Assembly: GCA_963204725.1 (NCBI GenBank)
Contig: CAUJHH010000075.1
Location: 1-44,109, forward strand
Length of the DNA: 44,109 nt
Source of the DNA: Planctomycetota bacterium
GTDB lineage: Bacteria > Planctomycetota > Phycisphaerae > Phycisphaerales > UBA1924
Direction: 5' to 3'
Shown: piece by piece, positions 34,970 through 44,019 of the stretch
Layout: the number at the start of each line of letters is the position of its first letter
Numbering within the stretch: position 1 is the stretch's first letter
Program-made: the position numbers and the translations under genes
Notes under the pieces: generated by a model
What the model was told of the DNA's origin: nothing
The model's database searches: none
What the model saw: only the letters and a program-made list of their open reading frames with translations

Positions 34970-35669
34970 TCGTCGGCGCCCTCCCCAAGCCGCCTCGGCT
35001 CCTCGAACTGAACGAGGTGCTGACGCTCCACGAGTGTCGATCGATCAGTTCGGCGGCGCGTATGGCGTCCGGGATCTGGGGCTGCTCGAATCCGCCATCG
35101 GCGCCGCAGGCATGACCGTCGCCGGAGAGTTCGCGCACAGCGTGCCCTTCGGCATCGCCGCAGCGTACGCGTTCCACATCTGCAAGAACCACCCCTTCAT
35201 CGATGGCAACAAACGCGCGGCTCTCGGTGCGATGGTCGTGTTCCTGCACGTGAACGGCTGGACGCTCTGTGCGGACGAGTTGGCCGTCGCCAATCAGGTC
35301 CTTGCCATCGCAGAAGGAACTCTCGATAAGGAATCGATGGCGAATTGGATCGAGTCAACGGCCCGCGCACGCCCGACGATCGAACTTCGCACGTTCTTTG
35401 CGTTGGTTACAGAGGAACGCCTGATCGACCAACTCGGTGCATTCCAGCGAAGCGGGAATGAATCACAGATCCAGACCTCCGTAGACGAGGCGAAGCGCGC
35501 GATGCCAGCACTCCACTGGATCGAACGCCAGACGAGCCCGATCGAGATTCCCGACGGACTCTCGTCCGACGAGGTCGGGCGGATTCAGCAGCAGGCGATG
35601 TTCCAGGGCATGAGCATCCTGCTCGGCTCCCTCCACCGGATCGCCGAGGACACGGGCTACGAGTGGTGA
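34966..35669 (+). pseudogene. doc: Doc-type Fic toxin with one apparent base deletion and a C-terminal extension
   Basis: The frame opened by GTG 34966 reads ...LNEVLTLHE, the start of Doc proteins, then dissolves. Re-reading from base 35034 gives VSIDQFGGAYGVRDLGLLESA, so the two halves join without gap if one G is restored in GAGTGTCG (to GAGGTGTCG) at 35032-35039. The aligned length equals phage P1 Doc (LHDANISRYGG). The Fic motif HPFIDGNKR (35190-35216) is intact. After the Doc domain (~residue 133) a ~100-residue helical extension (TIELRTFFALVTEERLIDQL...GYEW) continues to 35669, unlike standard 126-residue Doc. It may be a true pseudogene, an assembly error or -1 frameshifting. Doc enzymes phosphorylate EF-Tu. 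Confidence 0.75.
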
Positions 35670-35706
35670 GTTTCTCACACGGGCACGCACGGCCGTCGAG
35701 CCCCAT

Positions 35707-36576
35707 TCACTCGCCCGGGATGTAACTGATCGCGCCATCCCACGGGCTGCTCGCCGAAGCGTAGAGACGCTTCGGGATGCGGCCCGCGAGGTACGACTGC
35801 CTCCCGCACTCGCACGCCTTCCGCATCGCATGGGCCATGATGATCGGGTCCTTCGCGTGGGCGATCGCCGTGTTCAGAAGCACGCCATCGGCGCCGAGCT
35901 CCATCGCGCGGGCCACATCGCTCGCGGAGCCGACGCCGGCATCGACGATCACCGGGTACGCCGGGTCTCCCTGCTTGAGTTTCTCCAGGCAGAGCACGAT
36001 GTTGTTCGCATTGAGGATCCCCTGCCCGGAGCCGATCGGCGAGCCGGCCGGCATCACGCTCGCCGCGCCGCAGGACTTCAGACGGTCGGCCAGGATCGGA
36101 TCATCCGACGAATAGACGAGCACGCGGAAGCCATCCGCCACGAGTTCGCGGCAGGCCTCCAGCGTCCCCACCGGGTCGGGCAGGAGCGTCTTTTTATCGC
36201 CGAGCACTTCCAGCTTGACCCACGCCGCGCCGGGGTTTCCCAGTTGCTCCAGCAACTCGCGCCCGAGCCGCGAGACACGCACCGCGTCCTCCGCGCTGAA
36301 GCACCCGGCAGTGTTGGGAAGGATCGTGTAGCGAGAGAGGTCCAGATGATCGAGCAGACTCTCGCCCTTGTCGTTGTACAAGCGCTCGCGCCGCACCGCC
36401 ACGGTGACAACCTCGCACCCGGAGGCGTCAAGCGCGACGGCCATCTGCTCGAAAGACGCGTACTTGCCCGTGCCGACGAACAGACGCGAGTTGAACGTTC
36501 GCCCCGCAATGGTGAAGGGCAAGAGCCCGGGCTCGGTCGATGCATGCTGCGGAGAAAGAGCTGCCTCTGGTGTCAT
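35707..36576 (-). CDS. thiG: Thiazole synthase
   Basis: 289 residues with ThiG landmarks: [88 protein letters not shown] and [11 protein letters not shown]. It uses the ThiS thiocarboxylate, deoxyxylulose 5-phosphate and dehydroglycine to build the thiazole of thiamine. The lysine of the Schiff base lies in the WVKLEVLGD segment. Start ATG 36576 is chosen by homology, with AGGA upstream. It lies 62 bp downstream of thiS on the same strand. Confidence 0.95.
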   Translation of the reverse strand: MTPEAALSPQHASTEPGLLPFTIAGRTFNSRLFVGTGKYASFEQMAVALDASGCEVVTVAVRRERLYNDKGESLLDHLDLSRYTILPNTAGCFSAEDAVRVSRLGRELLEQLGNPGAAWVKLEVLGDKKTLLPDPVGTLEACRELVADGFRVLVYSSDDPILADRLKSCGAASVMPAGSPIGSGQGILNANNIVLCLEKLKQGDPAYPVIVDAGVGSASDVARAMELGADGVLLNTAIAHAKDPIIMAHAMRKACECGRQSYLAGRIPKRLYASASSPWDGAISYIPGE

Positions 36577-36638
36577 GGCATGGTTCCTGGACAGGGTGAG
36601 CGGGGAACGCGTGCTCGGGAGGCCGGCTCCGGTCGGGC

Positions 36639-36839
36639 TCACCCGCCGCCGACGAGGGTGACGAGTTCGACCGTATCACCTTCCTTGAGGGTGTGAGAGC
36701 CGTGGGCTCGCTTGGGGACCAGAGCGCGGTTGACCTCCGCGGCACACGGCTTATCCGCCAGTTTGAGCTCGCGCAGAAGGCTCTCGACGGTCGCCCCTTC
36801 GGGAAGGTCTCTCGGCTCGCTGTTGACGATCACTCGCAT
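36639..36839 (-). CDS. thiS: Sulfur carrier protein ThiS
   Basis: 66 residues, beta-grasp: [27 protein letters not shown], then a helix, and [14 protein letters not shown]. The C-terminal Gly-Gly is adenylated and thiocarboxylated to supply sulfur for thiazole. It ends GGG, as do some Gram-positive ThiS proteins. GAGG lies upstream of the ATG. The neighbouring ThiG gene follows. No TPP riboswitch motif was noticed between 36840 and 36985. Confidence 0.93.
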   Translation of the reverse strand: MRVIVNSEPRDLPEGATVESLLRELKLADKPCAAEVNRALVPKRAHGSHTLKEGDTVELVTLVGGG

Positions 36840-36985
36840 ATGAAAAATCCTCGAATCCGTGCATGGTAGGGGCTCCGAATCCCAACCAGACCGGTGCAGC
36901 CCGACCGCTCGTCGGGCCGATGCCCATTGACCGGCCGGTTCGAGCAACCCAAGGGTGGTACAGTCTCTTTGGATGGGAGCACCGA

Positions 36986-37930
36986 ATGAGCGATTGCGGG
37001 CGAGTCTTCCGAGCGGCTTTGATGGTTGCGCTGACGCTCCTCGCGTCCGGCGCGACCGGGTGCCGCAAGAAGGCCACGGCCTATGACCAGTCCTCGCCGG
37101 AAGCCGTGCTCACCGCGGCCAAGGCCATGGTCTCAATCGGCGACACGCGTCGGCTCACCCAGCTGATCCAGGCCGACACCACGGACCTCCGGGCGCTCTG
37201 GGACCGCGTCGGCTACCTGCTCGGCGACGTGCAGGATCTCGCGACCCAGCTCAACGAGAGCTTCCCGGAAGAGATCGCAGAGATCAAGCGCAAGGCCCAG
37301 TCCGGCGAGATGAATACATCCGGTGCCGCGCTGCTCTCACAGATCACCGGCGGCCAGCGCAGCGGGCGACGCGCCGGCGGGCGATCGGGGAGTGTGGATC
37401 CGGACCTTGACCCCTCGCGTGATCCGCGCTCCGCGATCAACGACGCGATGCGTCAGATCCTCGCCGACCCCTTCGCATGGCTCGGCGAGAACTCCGATCG
37501 TCTCTCCGTGACGCCGATCAACGACGAGATGGCCGCGATGATGTGGGACCAGAAGCCGATCTTCCCGCCCGTGGGGATCGTGATCCAGAAGTCCGCATAC
37601 GACGACAAGTGGTACCTCGCGCCCCCGCTGCACCTGCCCCCGATGAACCAGCTGATGCCCAAGACGGCGGACGAGTACGCGATCTGGATGCAGCTGATCG
37701 ACGCGTTCCGCAACGTGATCATCGATCTCAAGAAAGACGTTGCATCCGGCAAGATGCGGAACATCGAGGAAGTCTCGCGGGCCGCCGGCGAGCGTGCCTT
37801 CATCCCCGTCGCATTCATCGGTGTCGCCTACGGCAAGGCCATGGAAGAGCGGCGCAAGGCCGAGCGAGACGCGAGGAACGCCGCCAAGGAGGCCAAAGCA
37901 GCCGAAACCGCAACCCCGTCCGGCGGCTGA
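36986..37930 (+). CDS. Exported (probable lipoprotein) hypothetical protein
   Basis: 314 residues. An N-terminal hydrophobic signal (FRAALMVALTLLASGATGC) ends at a possible lipobox with T at -2 and A at -3, so lipidation is uncertain. The mature part is helical, with SPEAVLTAAKAMVSIGDTRRLTQLIQAD, a Gly/Arg-rich linker (GGQRSGRRAGGRSGS, about 131-145) and a C-terminal Lys/Ala-rich coil (EERRKAERDARNAAKEAKAAE). No family recognised. GGGAG is 6 nt before the ATG, and GGTACAGT (36957-36964) is a candidate -10. It converges with the LptD-like gene. Confidence 0.7.
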   Translation: MSDCGRVFRAALMVALTLLASGATGCRKKATAYDQSSPEAVLTAAKAMVSIGDTRRLTQLIQADTTDLRALWDRVGYLLGDVQDLATQLNESFPEEIAEIKRKAQSGEMNTSGAALLSQITGGQRSGRRAGGRSGSVDPDLDPSRDPRSAINDAMRQILADPFAWLGENSDRLSVTPINDEMAAMMWDQKPIFPPVGIVIQKSAYDDKWYLAPPLHLPPMNQLMPKTADEYAIWMQLIDAFRNVIIDLKKDVASGKMRNIEEVSRAAGERAFIPVAFIGVAYGKAMEERRKAERDARNAAKEAKAAETATPSGG

Positions 37931-37949
37931 GAATCGCGACGCCCGGCTC

Positions 37950-40900
37950 TTACCGCACGACCGTGTTGCGATCGAGATAGCGAATGTCCGCCGCGCCGAC
38001 CGGCTGCACCTGCAAACCCCGCCCCTTGGTCCCCGCGGGATAGAGCGTCAGCCCGCCGCTGGTCTCGCCGGTGATGTTGTTGTAGCGGATGTCGCCCTGC
38101 AGGGTGAGCGACTGCATCTCTCTGAAGACGAGCAGGGCGACGTTCTGGAAATCCCCCTCATCGGTGTCATACGCCGCGTTGACGCCAAGCGTGTACTTCC
38201 GCGTGATGCGCGAGAGCACACCCATGTTGACGAAAGTCGTGTCCTCCACGTTGATGTAGCGCATCTCGATGTACGACGTGAGGTCCGGGTTGTGCTGGAG
38301 CATCGCCCCGACCGACTCACGCGCCGGCTGGTTGAGCTCGAGGTCGTAGATCATGTTCGCGCCGAGCCCGACGGTCTCGGTCACCTGCCACGTGGAATCA
38401 ACCTGGAAGAACTCGCCCGGCTGCGAATACTCCGGACGATAGTCGATGAAGCGGCGGATCGGGCTCTTGCGATCCGCGTCGTCGGAGAACACGCCATACT
38501 CAAAGTCCAGCGTGAAGACATCGACCGTCCGCCACCGCCCCGCGCCGCCACGCTGCGTCTGCCACGTCTGATCGAGCGCGAGGCGTGCCGCCGTGCCGCT
38601 GGTCAGATCCTCAACCGTCGAGTCGTAGACGGGCAGGTTGTTCGCCTCGACGTTCGTGCCGCTCGTCCAGAGCGTGACGCTCGGCTCGATGATGTGGCGG
38701 ATCCGATGGAGGTCAAATGAGGGCGAGTCGATCGAGTTGTTGACACGCTGGAATGACGTCGACGCGCGAGTGCCCACGGCGTGCCACAAGCGGGTCTGGT
38801 CGTCGTTGCCGGGCGAGAACTCGTCGAACGAGTCGTCATACGCCGTGATCCGCCCGACCACAAACGGCTGGATGTTCACCGCGCCGACGCGGAGCTTCGT
38901 ATCGATCTCGTGGCGCGTGTCGAAGCGCGTCACCGCGTCCTCGATATAGCCCTGGTCGTTCAGCACATCCGCGAACGAGGCGTCGGGGTCGAAGCCGAAA
39001 GCACGCTGCGAGCGTGCCTTGGTGCGATAGCCAAGGTCCGACGCCGTGGACTCGCTGAACTGCATGCCGACGCTGCCGAGCCGGTACTCGGAGTGGTACG
39101 AGAGCAGCCCCGGCGCCAGATCGGGCAGCAGATCGTCCGCGACCCGCGTGTACGCGACCTCGGGGAGCTTGGTCACGGCGTACCCCTGGCTCTGGAGCAG
39201 GTACTCATTGGCGATAAAGTCGTTGAGAGAGCCCTTGCCCTGCACCGTCAGCAGCGAGTTCTCCTTCAGCCGCCGCGCCGTCGCGCTCGTCGTGAACTCA
39301 CGCCGCGTCTCGCCCAGTCCCTCGAAGTAGCCGTCGATGAAGGTCTCGTCGGAGATGTACGAGAGCTCCAGCATCACCGACCACGCCTCGCTGATCTGCC
39401 AGCGGTGCTCGCTCAGCAGCATCCCGCGCGTGCGATCGTGCAACTGGCGCTTCGCGCCGCTCTTGAGCGTGTCCTCGCCGGAGTCCATCGCAACCAGGTA
39501 GCCCTCGAGCTTGCCCTGGGTCGAGGCCGAATCCCAGTCGATATTGGTGCCGAACGCCGGCCCCCGCTCGAAGTAGTGATCGATCTCGATCTCGGCGTCC
39601 ACGCCCGGCCTGCGATCAAGCCCGAGAAGGGCGTAGGCGTCCCACGTCGTCTTGATCGCCCCGCCGGAACTCGACGATCCGTCAAGGCGCACCTCGCGCA
39701 GCGGGATCGCCGACGGATCGCCCCGGAACCGAGGCCACCAGATGATCGGCAACTGGCCCACACGCCCGGTGATGTTCTTCGCATCCGCGTACGTCGTCTG
39801 CCCCTCCGGCGTCACGCGCCGGCTCAGCGTGATCGACGATGTCCCGATCGACAACTGCGGATTCAGGAACCCCGTGTTCGCAACGCGCGCCGTCGCCGCC
39901 GTCCACTGATTGGCAGACTCCTGCTTCAACGCCTTGGCCCGTACATAAAGCGGCAAGGATCGCGCCGAGTCGTATGTCCAGAACATCGCGTCCAGCGTCA
40001 TCGCCCGGTCGTTCTGGAAGTCGTAATACACCGACGGCCCGCGGAACATGTACCGGTCCGTCCCCGTGTCCGAAGGACGCTCGCCGATCACCTGCACCCC
40101 GCCCTCGACATACACGCCGCGCACGGTGTCCGCCTCGACAGTCGCCAACTGGGTCAGCGGCCCGGGCTTCATGAACACAACGCCCCGGTCCGCGCTGATC
40201 TGCACCGACCGCCCCGTCGCCCGGTCCGTGTACTGCACCACGAGCGGCGCAGAGAAAACCACCACATTCTCCTCGTCCCCACGCACAATCGCGATCTCGC
40301 CCGTCCGCGATGTCGCAAACGTGATCAGGCCGGCGCCCCGCAGCACGACCGGCGTCTCTGCCTCCGGCGCGAGCGATTCCACCGCGCCGATCGCGCCCGC
40401 CACATCATCCGAAGTCAGCGTCGATGGCAGGATCACCTGTCGCTCGTGCGTCGGTGCGGGCGAACTGGGCACCGTTGGCCCGCCCGTCGTCGCGACGATC
40501 GGCGCCGCGCCCGGCACAGTCGCCGGCGTGGTCGGTGATGTCGGAGGAACAGAAGGGGAACCATCGGGAGCGACAGTTGGGGGAACAGTTGGGGGAACAG
40601 TGGGGGGGGAGCCGGCAGCGACTGCAGTCGGAGGCCGCTGGTTCGGTGCCGGCACCGGGATCGGCTCCGGCGGCGCGACAATCGCGATCAATTGCTCGCG
40701 CAGCGCACTCTCTCCTTCGGCGATCAACGACGCCTTCGGACGCTCACGCTCCACGCGGTCGCCGCGCAGCACCACCTTCTCCGCCGTGATCACGCCCCGC
40801 ACCGGCAACCGATCAGCCGAAACCGCAAAGACAGCATCCGCGGCAGGCGTCCTCACCCGATCGAAGTACACAAAGACCTGGTACGTCTCCGCAGGCGTCA

Positions 40901-41300
40901 CCGCGTCCAGCGGCAGCTTCTGGATCCAAGCCGTCGCGCCCGAAGCCGTGAACTCGTACGAGCCGAGCACCACTCGCACGTCCCCGGTCATATACAACCG
41001 CGTCACCGGACCGACGCCGGGCCCAAACGCCGGCACCTCACCGGGTTCGGACCACGTCCAGATCCGCTGCGCCTCGAACTCGATCGGACCGGAGACCGCC
41101 GCCAGAGGCAGCCGGATTCCAGAGAAAGAGTGCCCGGTGATCGAGGTGGCATCGATCTGCGAGGGCTGTGCCTGGGCGACGCCAAATCCAGTTCCGCAAT
41201 CCCCGAAAGCACCCCCTACAAGATTCACAACCAGCCGCAGCCCGATGTCCAGACCGACCGCCATGCCGACCACGAGCGGCAAGGCCTTGGCGAGTCTCAT
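37950..41300 (-). CDS. lptD: LptD-like outer-membrane protein (LPS assembly)
   Basis: About 1116 residues. Signal-like N-terminus (MRLAKALPLVVGMAVGLDIG...). An N-terminal beta-taco/OstA-like part follows (RVVLGSYEFTASGATAWIQ; ADRLPVRGVITAEKVVLRG). A long Pro/Thr/Val linker (~200-260) separates it from a second OstA-like stretch (GEIAIVRGDEENVVVFSAPL) and from the beta-barrel (LPIIWWPRF...; FGTNIDWDSASTQGKLEGYLVAMD; SLTLQGDIRYNNITGETSGGLTLYP). It would insert LPS at the outer leaflet. Divergent gmhA supports an LPS role. Frame extends back to 41852, but that overlaps gmhA. ATG 41357 is an alternative start; none has a ribosome-binding site. Confidence 0.85.
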   Translation of the reverse strand: MRLAKALPLVVGMAVGLDIGLRLVVNLVGGAFGDCGTGFGVAQAQPSQIDATSITGHSFSGIRLPLAAVSGPIEFEAQRIWTWSEPGEVPAFGPGVGPVTRLYMTGDVRVVLGSYEFTASGATAWIQKLPLDAVTPAETYQVFVYFDRVRTPAADAVFAVSADRLPVRGVITAEKVVLRGDRVERERPKASLIAEGESALREQLIAIVAPPEPIPVPAPNQRPPTAVAAGSPPTVPPTVPPTVAPDGSPSVPPTSPTTPATVPGAAPIVATTGGPTVPSSPAPTHERQVILPSTLTSDDVAGAIGAVESLAPEAETPVVLRGAGLITFATSRTGEIAIVRGDEENVVVFSAPLVVQYTDRATGRSVQISADRGVVFMKPGPLTQLATVEADTVRGVYVEGGVQVIGERPSDTGTDRYMFRGPSVYYDFQNDRAMTLDAMFWTYDSARSLPLYVRAKALKQESANQWTAATARVANTGFLNPQLSIGTSSITLSRRVTPEGQTTYADAKNITGRVGQLPIIWWPRFRGDPSAIPLREVRLDGSSSSGGAIKTTWDAYALLGLDRRPGVDAEIEIDHYFERGPAFGTNIDWDSASTQGKLEGYLVAMDSGEDTLKSGAKRQLHDRTRGMLLSEHRWQISEAWSVMLELSYISDETFIDGYFEGLGETRREFTTSATARRLKENSLLTVQGKGSLNDFIANEYLLQSQGYAVTKLPEVAYTRVADDLLPDLAPGLLSYHSEYRLGSVGMQFSESTASDLGYRTKARSQRAFGFDPDASFADVLNDQGYIEDAVTRFDTRHEIDTKLRVGAVNIQPFVVGRITAYDDSFDEFSPGNDDQTRLWHAVGTRASTSFQRVNNSIDSPSFDLHRIRHIIEPSVTLWTSGTNVEANNLPVYDSTVEDLTSGTAARLALDQTWQTQRGGAGRWRTVDVFTLDFEYGVFSDDADRKSPIRRFIDYRPEYSQPGEFFQVDSTWQVTETVGLGANMIYDLELNQPARESVGAMLQHNPDLTSYIEMRYINVEDTTFVNMGVLSRITRKYTLGVNAAYDTDEGDFQNVALLVFREMQSLTLQGDIRYNNITGETSGGLTLYPAGTKGRGLQVQPVGAADIRYLDRNTVVR
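40573..40608. repeat. Three 12-bp tandem repeats inside the LptD-like gene
   Basis: Unit ACAGTTGGGGGA, twice exact and once as ACAGTGGGGGGG, encodes Val-Pro-Pro-Thr on the minus strand in the proline/threonine linker. A G8 run at 40602-40609 adjoins it. Confidence 0.8.
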
Positions 41301-41558
41301 CAGGGAACGGGAACGGGGAGGCACATCGACCCTCAACACCGCCCGACGTGGTCGCATCCGATGCGGTGCGGCGGGAGGTGCGGATGCTACGGCCTCGGCG
41401 CGAGAATCACAACTGGAGCCCCCGTTCAGACGTCCTCCTGCCCCCCACACCCGGTCAGAGCCGATCGGGACTCGCGAACAGGGCCACGCACACCAGCACA
41501 CCTCTCTCGCCCCGCTCCGACCGGCACCGTACAGCCCCTCCGTCACCCCGCCGGGCTC

Positions 41559-41564
41559 TATCCT
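41559..41564 (+). promoter_or_regulatory. TATCCT box 6 nt before gmhA
   Basis: TATCCT ends at 41564; the ATG is at 41571, so transcription may start at the start codon. No clear -35 is present. Confidence 0.35.
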
Positions 41565-41570
41565 TTGCCA

Positions 41571-42140
41571 ATGCTCGAATCCCTCCGAATCGCACGCCAG
41601 ACGCTCGAACAGTTCGCAAACGAGCCCGCCAACTCCGATCGCATCGATCGCGTCGCCACGCTCCTGGCCGAACGCTTCCGCGCCGGATCCAAGGTGCTGG
41701 TCTGTGGCAACGGCGGCTCCCTCGCCGACGCCGTCCATTTCGCCGAAGAACTCACGGGCCGCTTCCGCGCCGATCGCCCGCCGCTCCCCGCCATCGCCAT
41801 CGCCGAGCCGGGCCATATCACCTGCACCGCCAACGATTACGGCTTCGACCACGTCTTCAGCCGCGGCGTCGAAGCCCTCGGACGCGAGGGCGACGTGCTC
41901 ATCGTCCTCTCAACCAGCGGCAACTCCGCCAACATCATCAATGCCGCACGCAAGGGACGAGAAAGGGCCATGCACACCATTGCCCTGCTCGGCAAAACGG
42001 GCGGCACGATGCGAGGCCTCTGCGAGCACGAAATCATTGCGCCCGGCGAGACCTCCGACCGCATCCAGGAAATCCACATGCTCGTCCTCCACATCCTCGT
42101 CGAACTCGTCGAGGTGAAACTCGGCCACGCGCGAGCATGA
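41571..42140 (+). CDS. gmhA: Phosphoheptose isomerase
   Basis: 189 residues, SIS fold. VLVCGNGGSLADAVHFAEELTGRF (about 43-66) and LIVLSTSGNSANIINAA (about 109-125) are the two SIS phosphate loops. TCTANDYGFDHVFSRGVEAL and GETSDRIQEIHMLVLHILVELVE are the family's metal and tetramer signatures. It converts sedoheptulose 7-phosphate to glycero-manno-heptose 7-phosphate for LPS core. It is divergent from the LptD-like gene. Confidence 0.93.
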   Translation: MLESLRIARQTLEQFANEPANSDRIDRVATLLAERFRAGSKVLVCGNGGSLADAVHFAEELTGRFRADRPPLPAIAIAEPGHITCTANDYGFDHVFSRGVEALGREGDVLIVLSTSGNSANIINAARKGRERAMHTIALLGKTGGTMRGLCEHEIIAPGETSDRIQEIHMLVLHILVELVEVKLGHARA

Positions 42141-42278
42141 AGCAGTGCCCGGCGCGACACGCCGTGCGCGAATAAGATCGATTGGTCGCGAATGGTCCCG
42201 GTCACTGCCCGCTCGGGCCGCAACGACATCGCCGCCGCCGCCCCGCCCCCTGCTCGCCTCGAATCAGAGGAGATCCCC

Positions 42279-43748
42279 ATGGCCTACTACACCAAACTCG
42301 GCCTGCTCCCGCAGAAGCGCCACGTGCAGTTCCGCCGCCCCGACGGCGTGCTCTACTCCGAAGAACTCTTCGGCACCGAGGGCTTCACCGGCCCGACGAG
42401 CACCATGTACCACATCCACCCGCCGACCCAGGTCTACGGCTGGAAAAAGGTCTACTCCACCGCCGTTGAGTACGTCGAAACCGACGTCATGCGCATGCGC
42501 CACACCATGACGGGCGGCCCGCGCATGGCCCCGAAGGGCGACTGGGTCTCCGGACGCGTCGTTCTCTACGGCAACGCCGACTGCGAGATGGCCGTCTGCA
42601 ATCCCGCCGAGCAGATGAAGTACCACTACAAGAACGGCCAGGGGGACGAGTGCCTCTTCGTCCACTTCGGTTCCGGCCTCTGCCACACCATGATGGGCAC
42701 GCTCCGCTTTGGCCCCAAGGACTACATCATCATTCCCAAGGGCGTGATCTACACCATCGTCTTCGACAAGCGAAAGAACGGCAAGGACGGAACGCCCGAC
42801 GACGGTGGCCCGTCGATCCAGAACACACCCTACGGGCGCGTGCTGCTCATCGAAACCGCCAACGGCTCGCACATCGGCCCGCCGCCCCGGTACGTCTCAA
42901 AGCAGACCTCGCAGTTCCTTGAGCACGCGCCCTACTGCGAGCGCGACCTGAAGATCCCCGCGTACCCGCTGACGTGGGACGAGCGTGGCGAGTTCGAGGT
43001 GCGCATCAAGTCGCGCAACCTCGTCCACTCCTACATGTACCACTACCACCCGCTCGACGTCGTCGGCTGGGACGGGTGCTACTACCCCTACATCTTCAAC
43101 ATCGACGACTTCTCCCCGATCACCGGCAAGCTCCACATGCCCCCGCCGATCCACCAGACCTTCGAGGCGCACAACTTCGTGATCTGCTCCTTCTGCCCGC
43201 GGATGCTCGACTACCACCCGCAGGCGATCAAGGTGCCGTACAACCACTCGAATCTCGACTCCGACGAGGTGCTCTACTACGTCGAAGGGAACTTCGGTTC
43301 GCGCAAGGGGATCGAGGTCGGCTCGCTGACGGCGCACCCGCAGGGCATCCCCCACGGCCCGCACCCCGGCACGATCGAGGCCTCCCTCAGCGCGACCTAC
43401 ACCGCCGAGCTCGCCGTGATGTGCGACACCTTCCGCCCGCTCTTCCCGACCAAGGCCGCGCTGAAACTCGACGATGAGAAGTACCCCGCCTCATGGCAGG
43501 GAGAGCACTTCCCCGGTCTCACATCGGGCCGGATCAGGATCGCGGAGGCCGAGGCGACCAACGGCCACGCCCCCAACGTTCCCGTCTTCGAGCACAAGTC
43601 CGAAGCCAACGTCTGGGCGCCGAATCCGGTCCCATCCGCCAACGGCCATTCCAATGGCAAGCCCACCAGCAAACCGAGCGGCAAGTCCAGTCCCAAGCCC
43701 TCAAAGTCCGCAAGCGTTAAGAAGCCCGCCAAGCCGAAGTCACGCTGA
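42279..43748 (+). CDS. hmgA: Homogentisate 1,2-dioxygenase family protein
   Basis: 489 residues. Cupin segments include DECLFVHFGSGLCHTMMGTLRFGPKDYIIIPKG (about 123-155), HYHPLDVVGWDGCYYPYIFNIDDFSPITG, and PYNHSNLDSDEVLYYVEG (about 328-345) with IPHGPHPG. HSN/DE and PHGP match the iron-binding region. The family opens homogentisate in tyrosine catabolism; similar proteins in some bacteria have unproven substrates. HFG replaces the frequent HEG in the first cupin. The tail from ~450 is a Ser/Lys/Pro-rich low-complexity stretch ending KKPAKPKSR. AGAGGAG precedes the ATG. Confidence 0.85.
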   Translation: MAYYTKLGLLPQKRHVQFRRPDGVLYSEELFGTEGFTGPTSTMYHIHPPTQVYGWKKVYSTAVEYVETDVMRMRHTMTGGPRMAPKGDWVSGRVVLYGNADCEMAVCNPAEQMKYHYKNGQGDECLFVHFGSGLCHTMMGTLRFGPKDYIIIPKGVIYTIVFDKRKNGKDGTPDDGGPSIQNTPYGRVLLIETANGSHIGPPPRYVSKQTSQFLEHAPYCERDLKIPAYPLTWDERGEFEVRIKSRNLVHSYMYHYHPLDVVGWDGCYYPYIFNIDDFSPITGKLHMPPPIHQTFEAHNFVICSFCPRMLDYHPQAIKVPYNHSNLDSDEVLYYVEGNFGSRKGIEVGSLTAHPQGIPHGPHPGTIEASLSATYTAELAVMCDTFRPLFPTKAALKLDDEKYPASWQGEHFPGLTSGRIRIAEAEATNGHAPNVPVFEHKSEANVWAPNPVPSANGHSNGKPTSKPSGKSSPKPSKSASVKKPAKPKSR

Positions 43749-43884
43749 CACCTCGATGAGCCGTCCCGATCCCGCCTGCTCCCCGCCGCGCAGCGGCCTC
43801 CTTTGAACGCCTTGGAGTCGCCGAAGGCGACTGAAACTGCGCCTTCGCTGCCTTGGTCTCTTCGTCCCCGGCCCCCACCCTCCA

Positions 43885-43902
43885 CTGACAGACGTCTGTC
43901 AG
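43885..43902. promoter_or_regulatory. Palindromic operator 1 (TGACA-N6-TGTCA)
   Basis: CTGACAGACGTCTGTCAG is a perfect 18-bp palindrome. The same TGACA-N6-TGTCA core recurs at 43940-43955, so one regulator (TetR-like spacing) probably binds both. Confidence 0.65.
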
Positions 43903-43935
43903 CGAACTCCCCGCTCCGCGTCAACCTGGGCAACC

Positions 43936-43959
43936 CCACTGACACACTGTTGTCAGTGG
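43936..43959. promoter_or_regulatory. Palindromic operator 2 (TGACA-N6-TGTCA)
   Basis: CCACTGACA-N6-TGTCAGTGG, 9-bp arms. Its centre is 54 bp from operator 1 and 27 bp ahead of the -35-like hexamer at 43986. Confidence 0.65.
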
Positions 43960-43985
43960 CAACCACTCATCCCCGCACAGCCCGC

Positions 43986-44013
43986 TTGCATCGCGACGCG
44001 CGCCGCGTATCTT
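43986..44013 (+). promoter_or_regulatory. Candidate promoter at right end
   Basis: TTGCAT (43986-43991), a 16-nt spacer, then TATCTT (44008-44013). The ATG follows 6 nt later at 44020, so a leaderless mRNA is likely. Confidence 0.45.
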
Positions 44014-44019
44014 CGAGGC

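Larger units (their letters stand above)
43749..44019. other. Intergenic region before the right-end gene
   Basis: 271 bp with no gene seen. A 7-bp hairpin (43816-43832, AGTCGCC-GAA-GGCGACT) may end hmgA transcription. Two TGACA-N6-TGTCA palindromes and a -35/-10-like pair before 44020 follow. Confidence 0.55.

Noticed and set aside
36639..36644. ThiS ending in Gly-Gly-Gly as an anomaly
   Set aside because: Other bacterial ThiS proteins also end VGGG, so this is not unusual.
36840..36985. TPP riboswitch upstream of thiS
   Set aside because: I see no CUGAGA/ACCUGA-type core in the short divergent region.
41301..41852. LptD-like frame extended upstream to 41852
   Set aside because: The extension runs antisense through gmhA, has no signal-like start and reads as a shadow of that gene.
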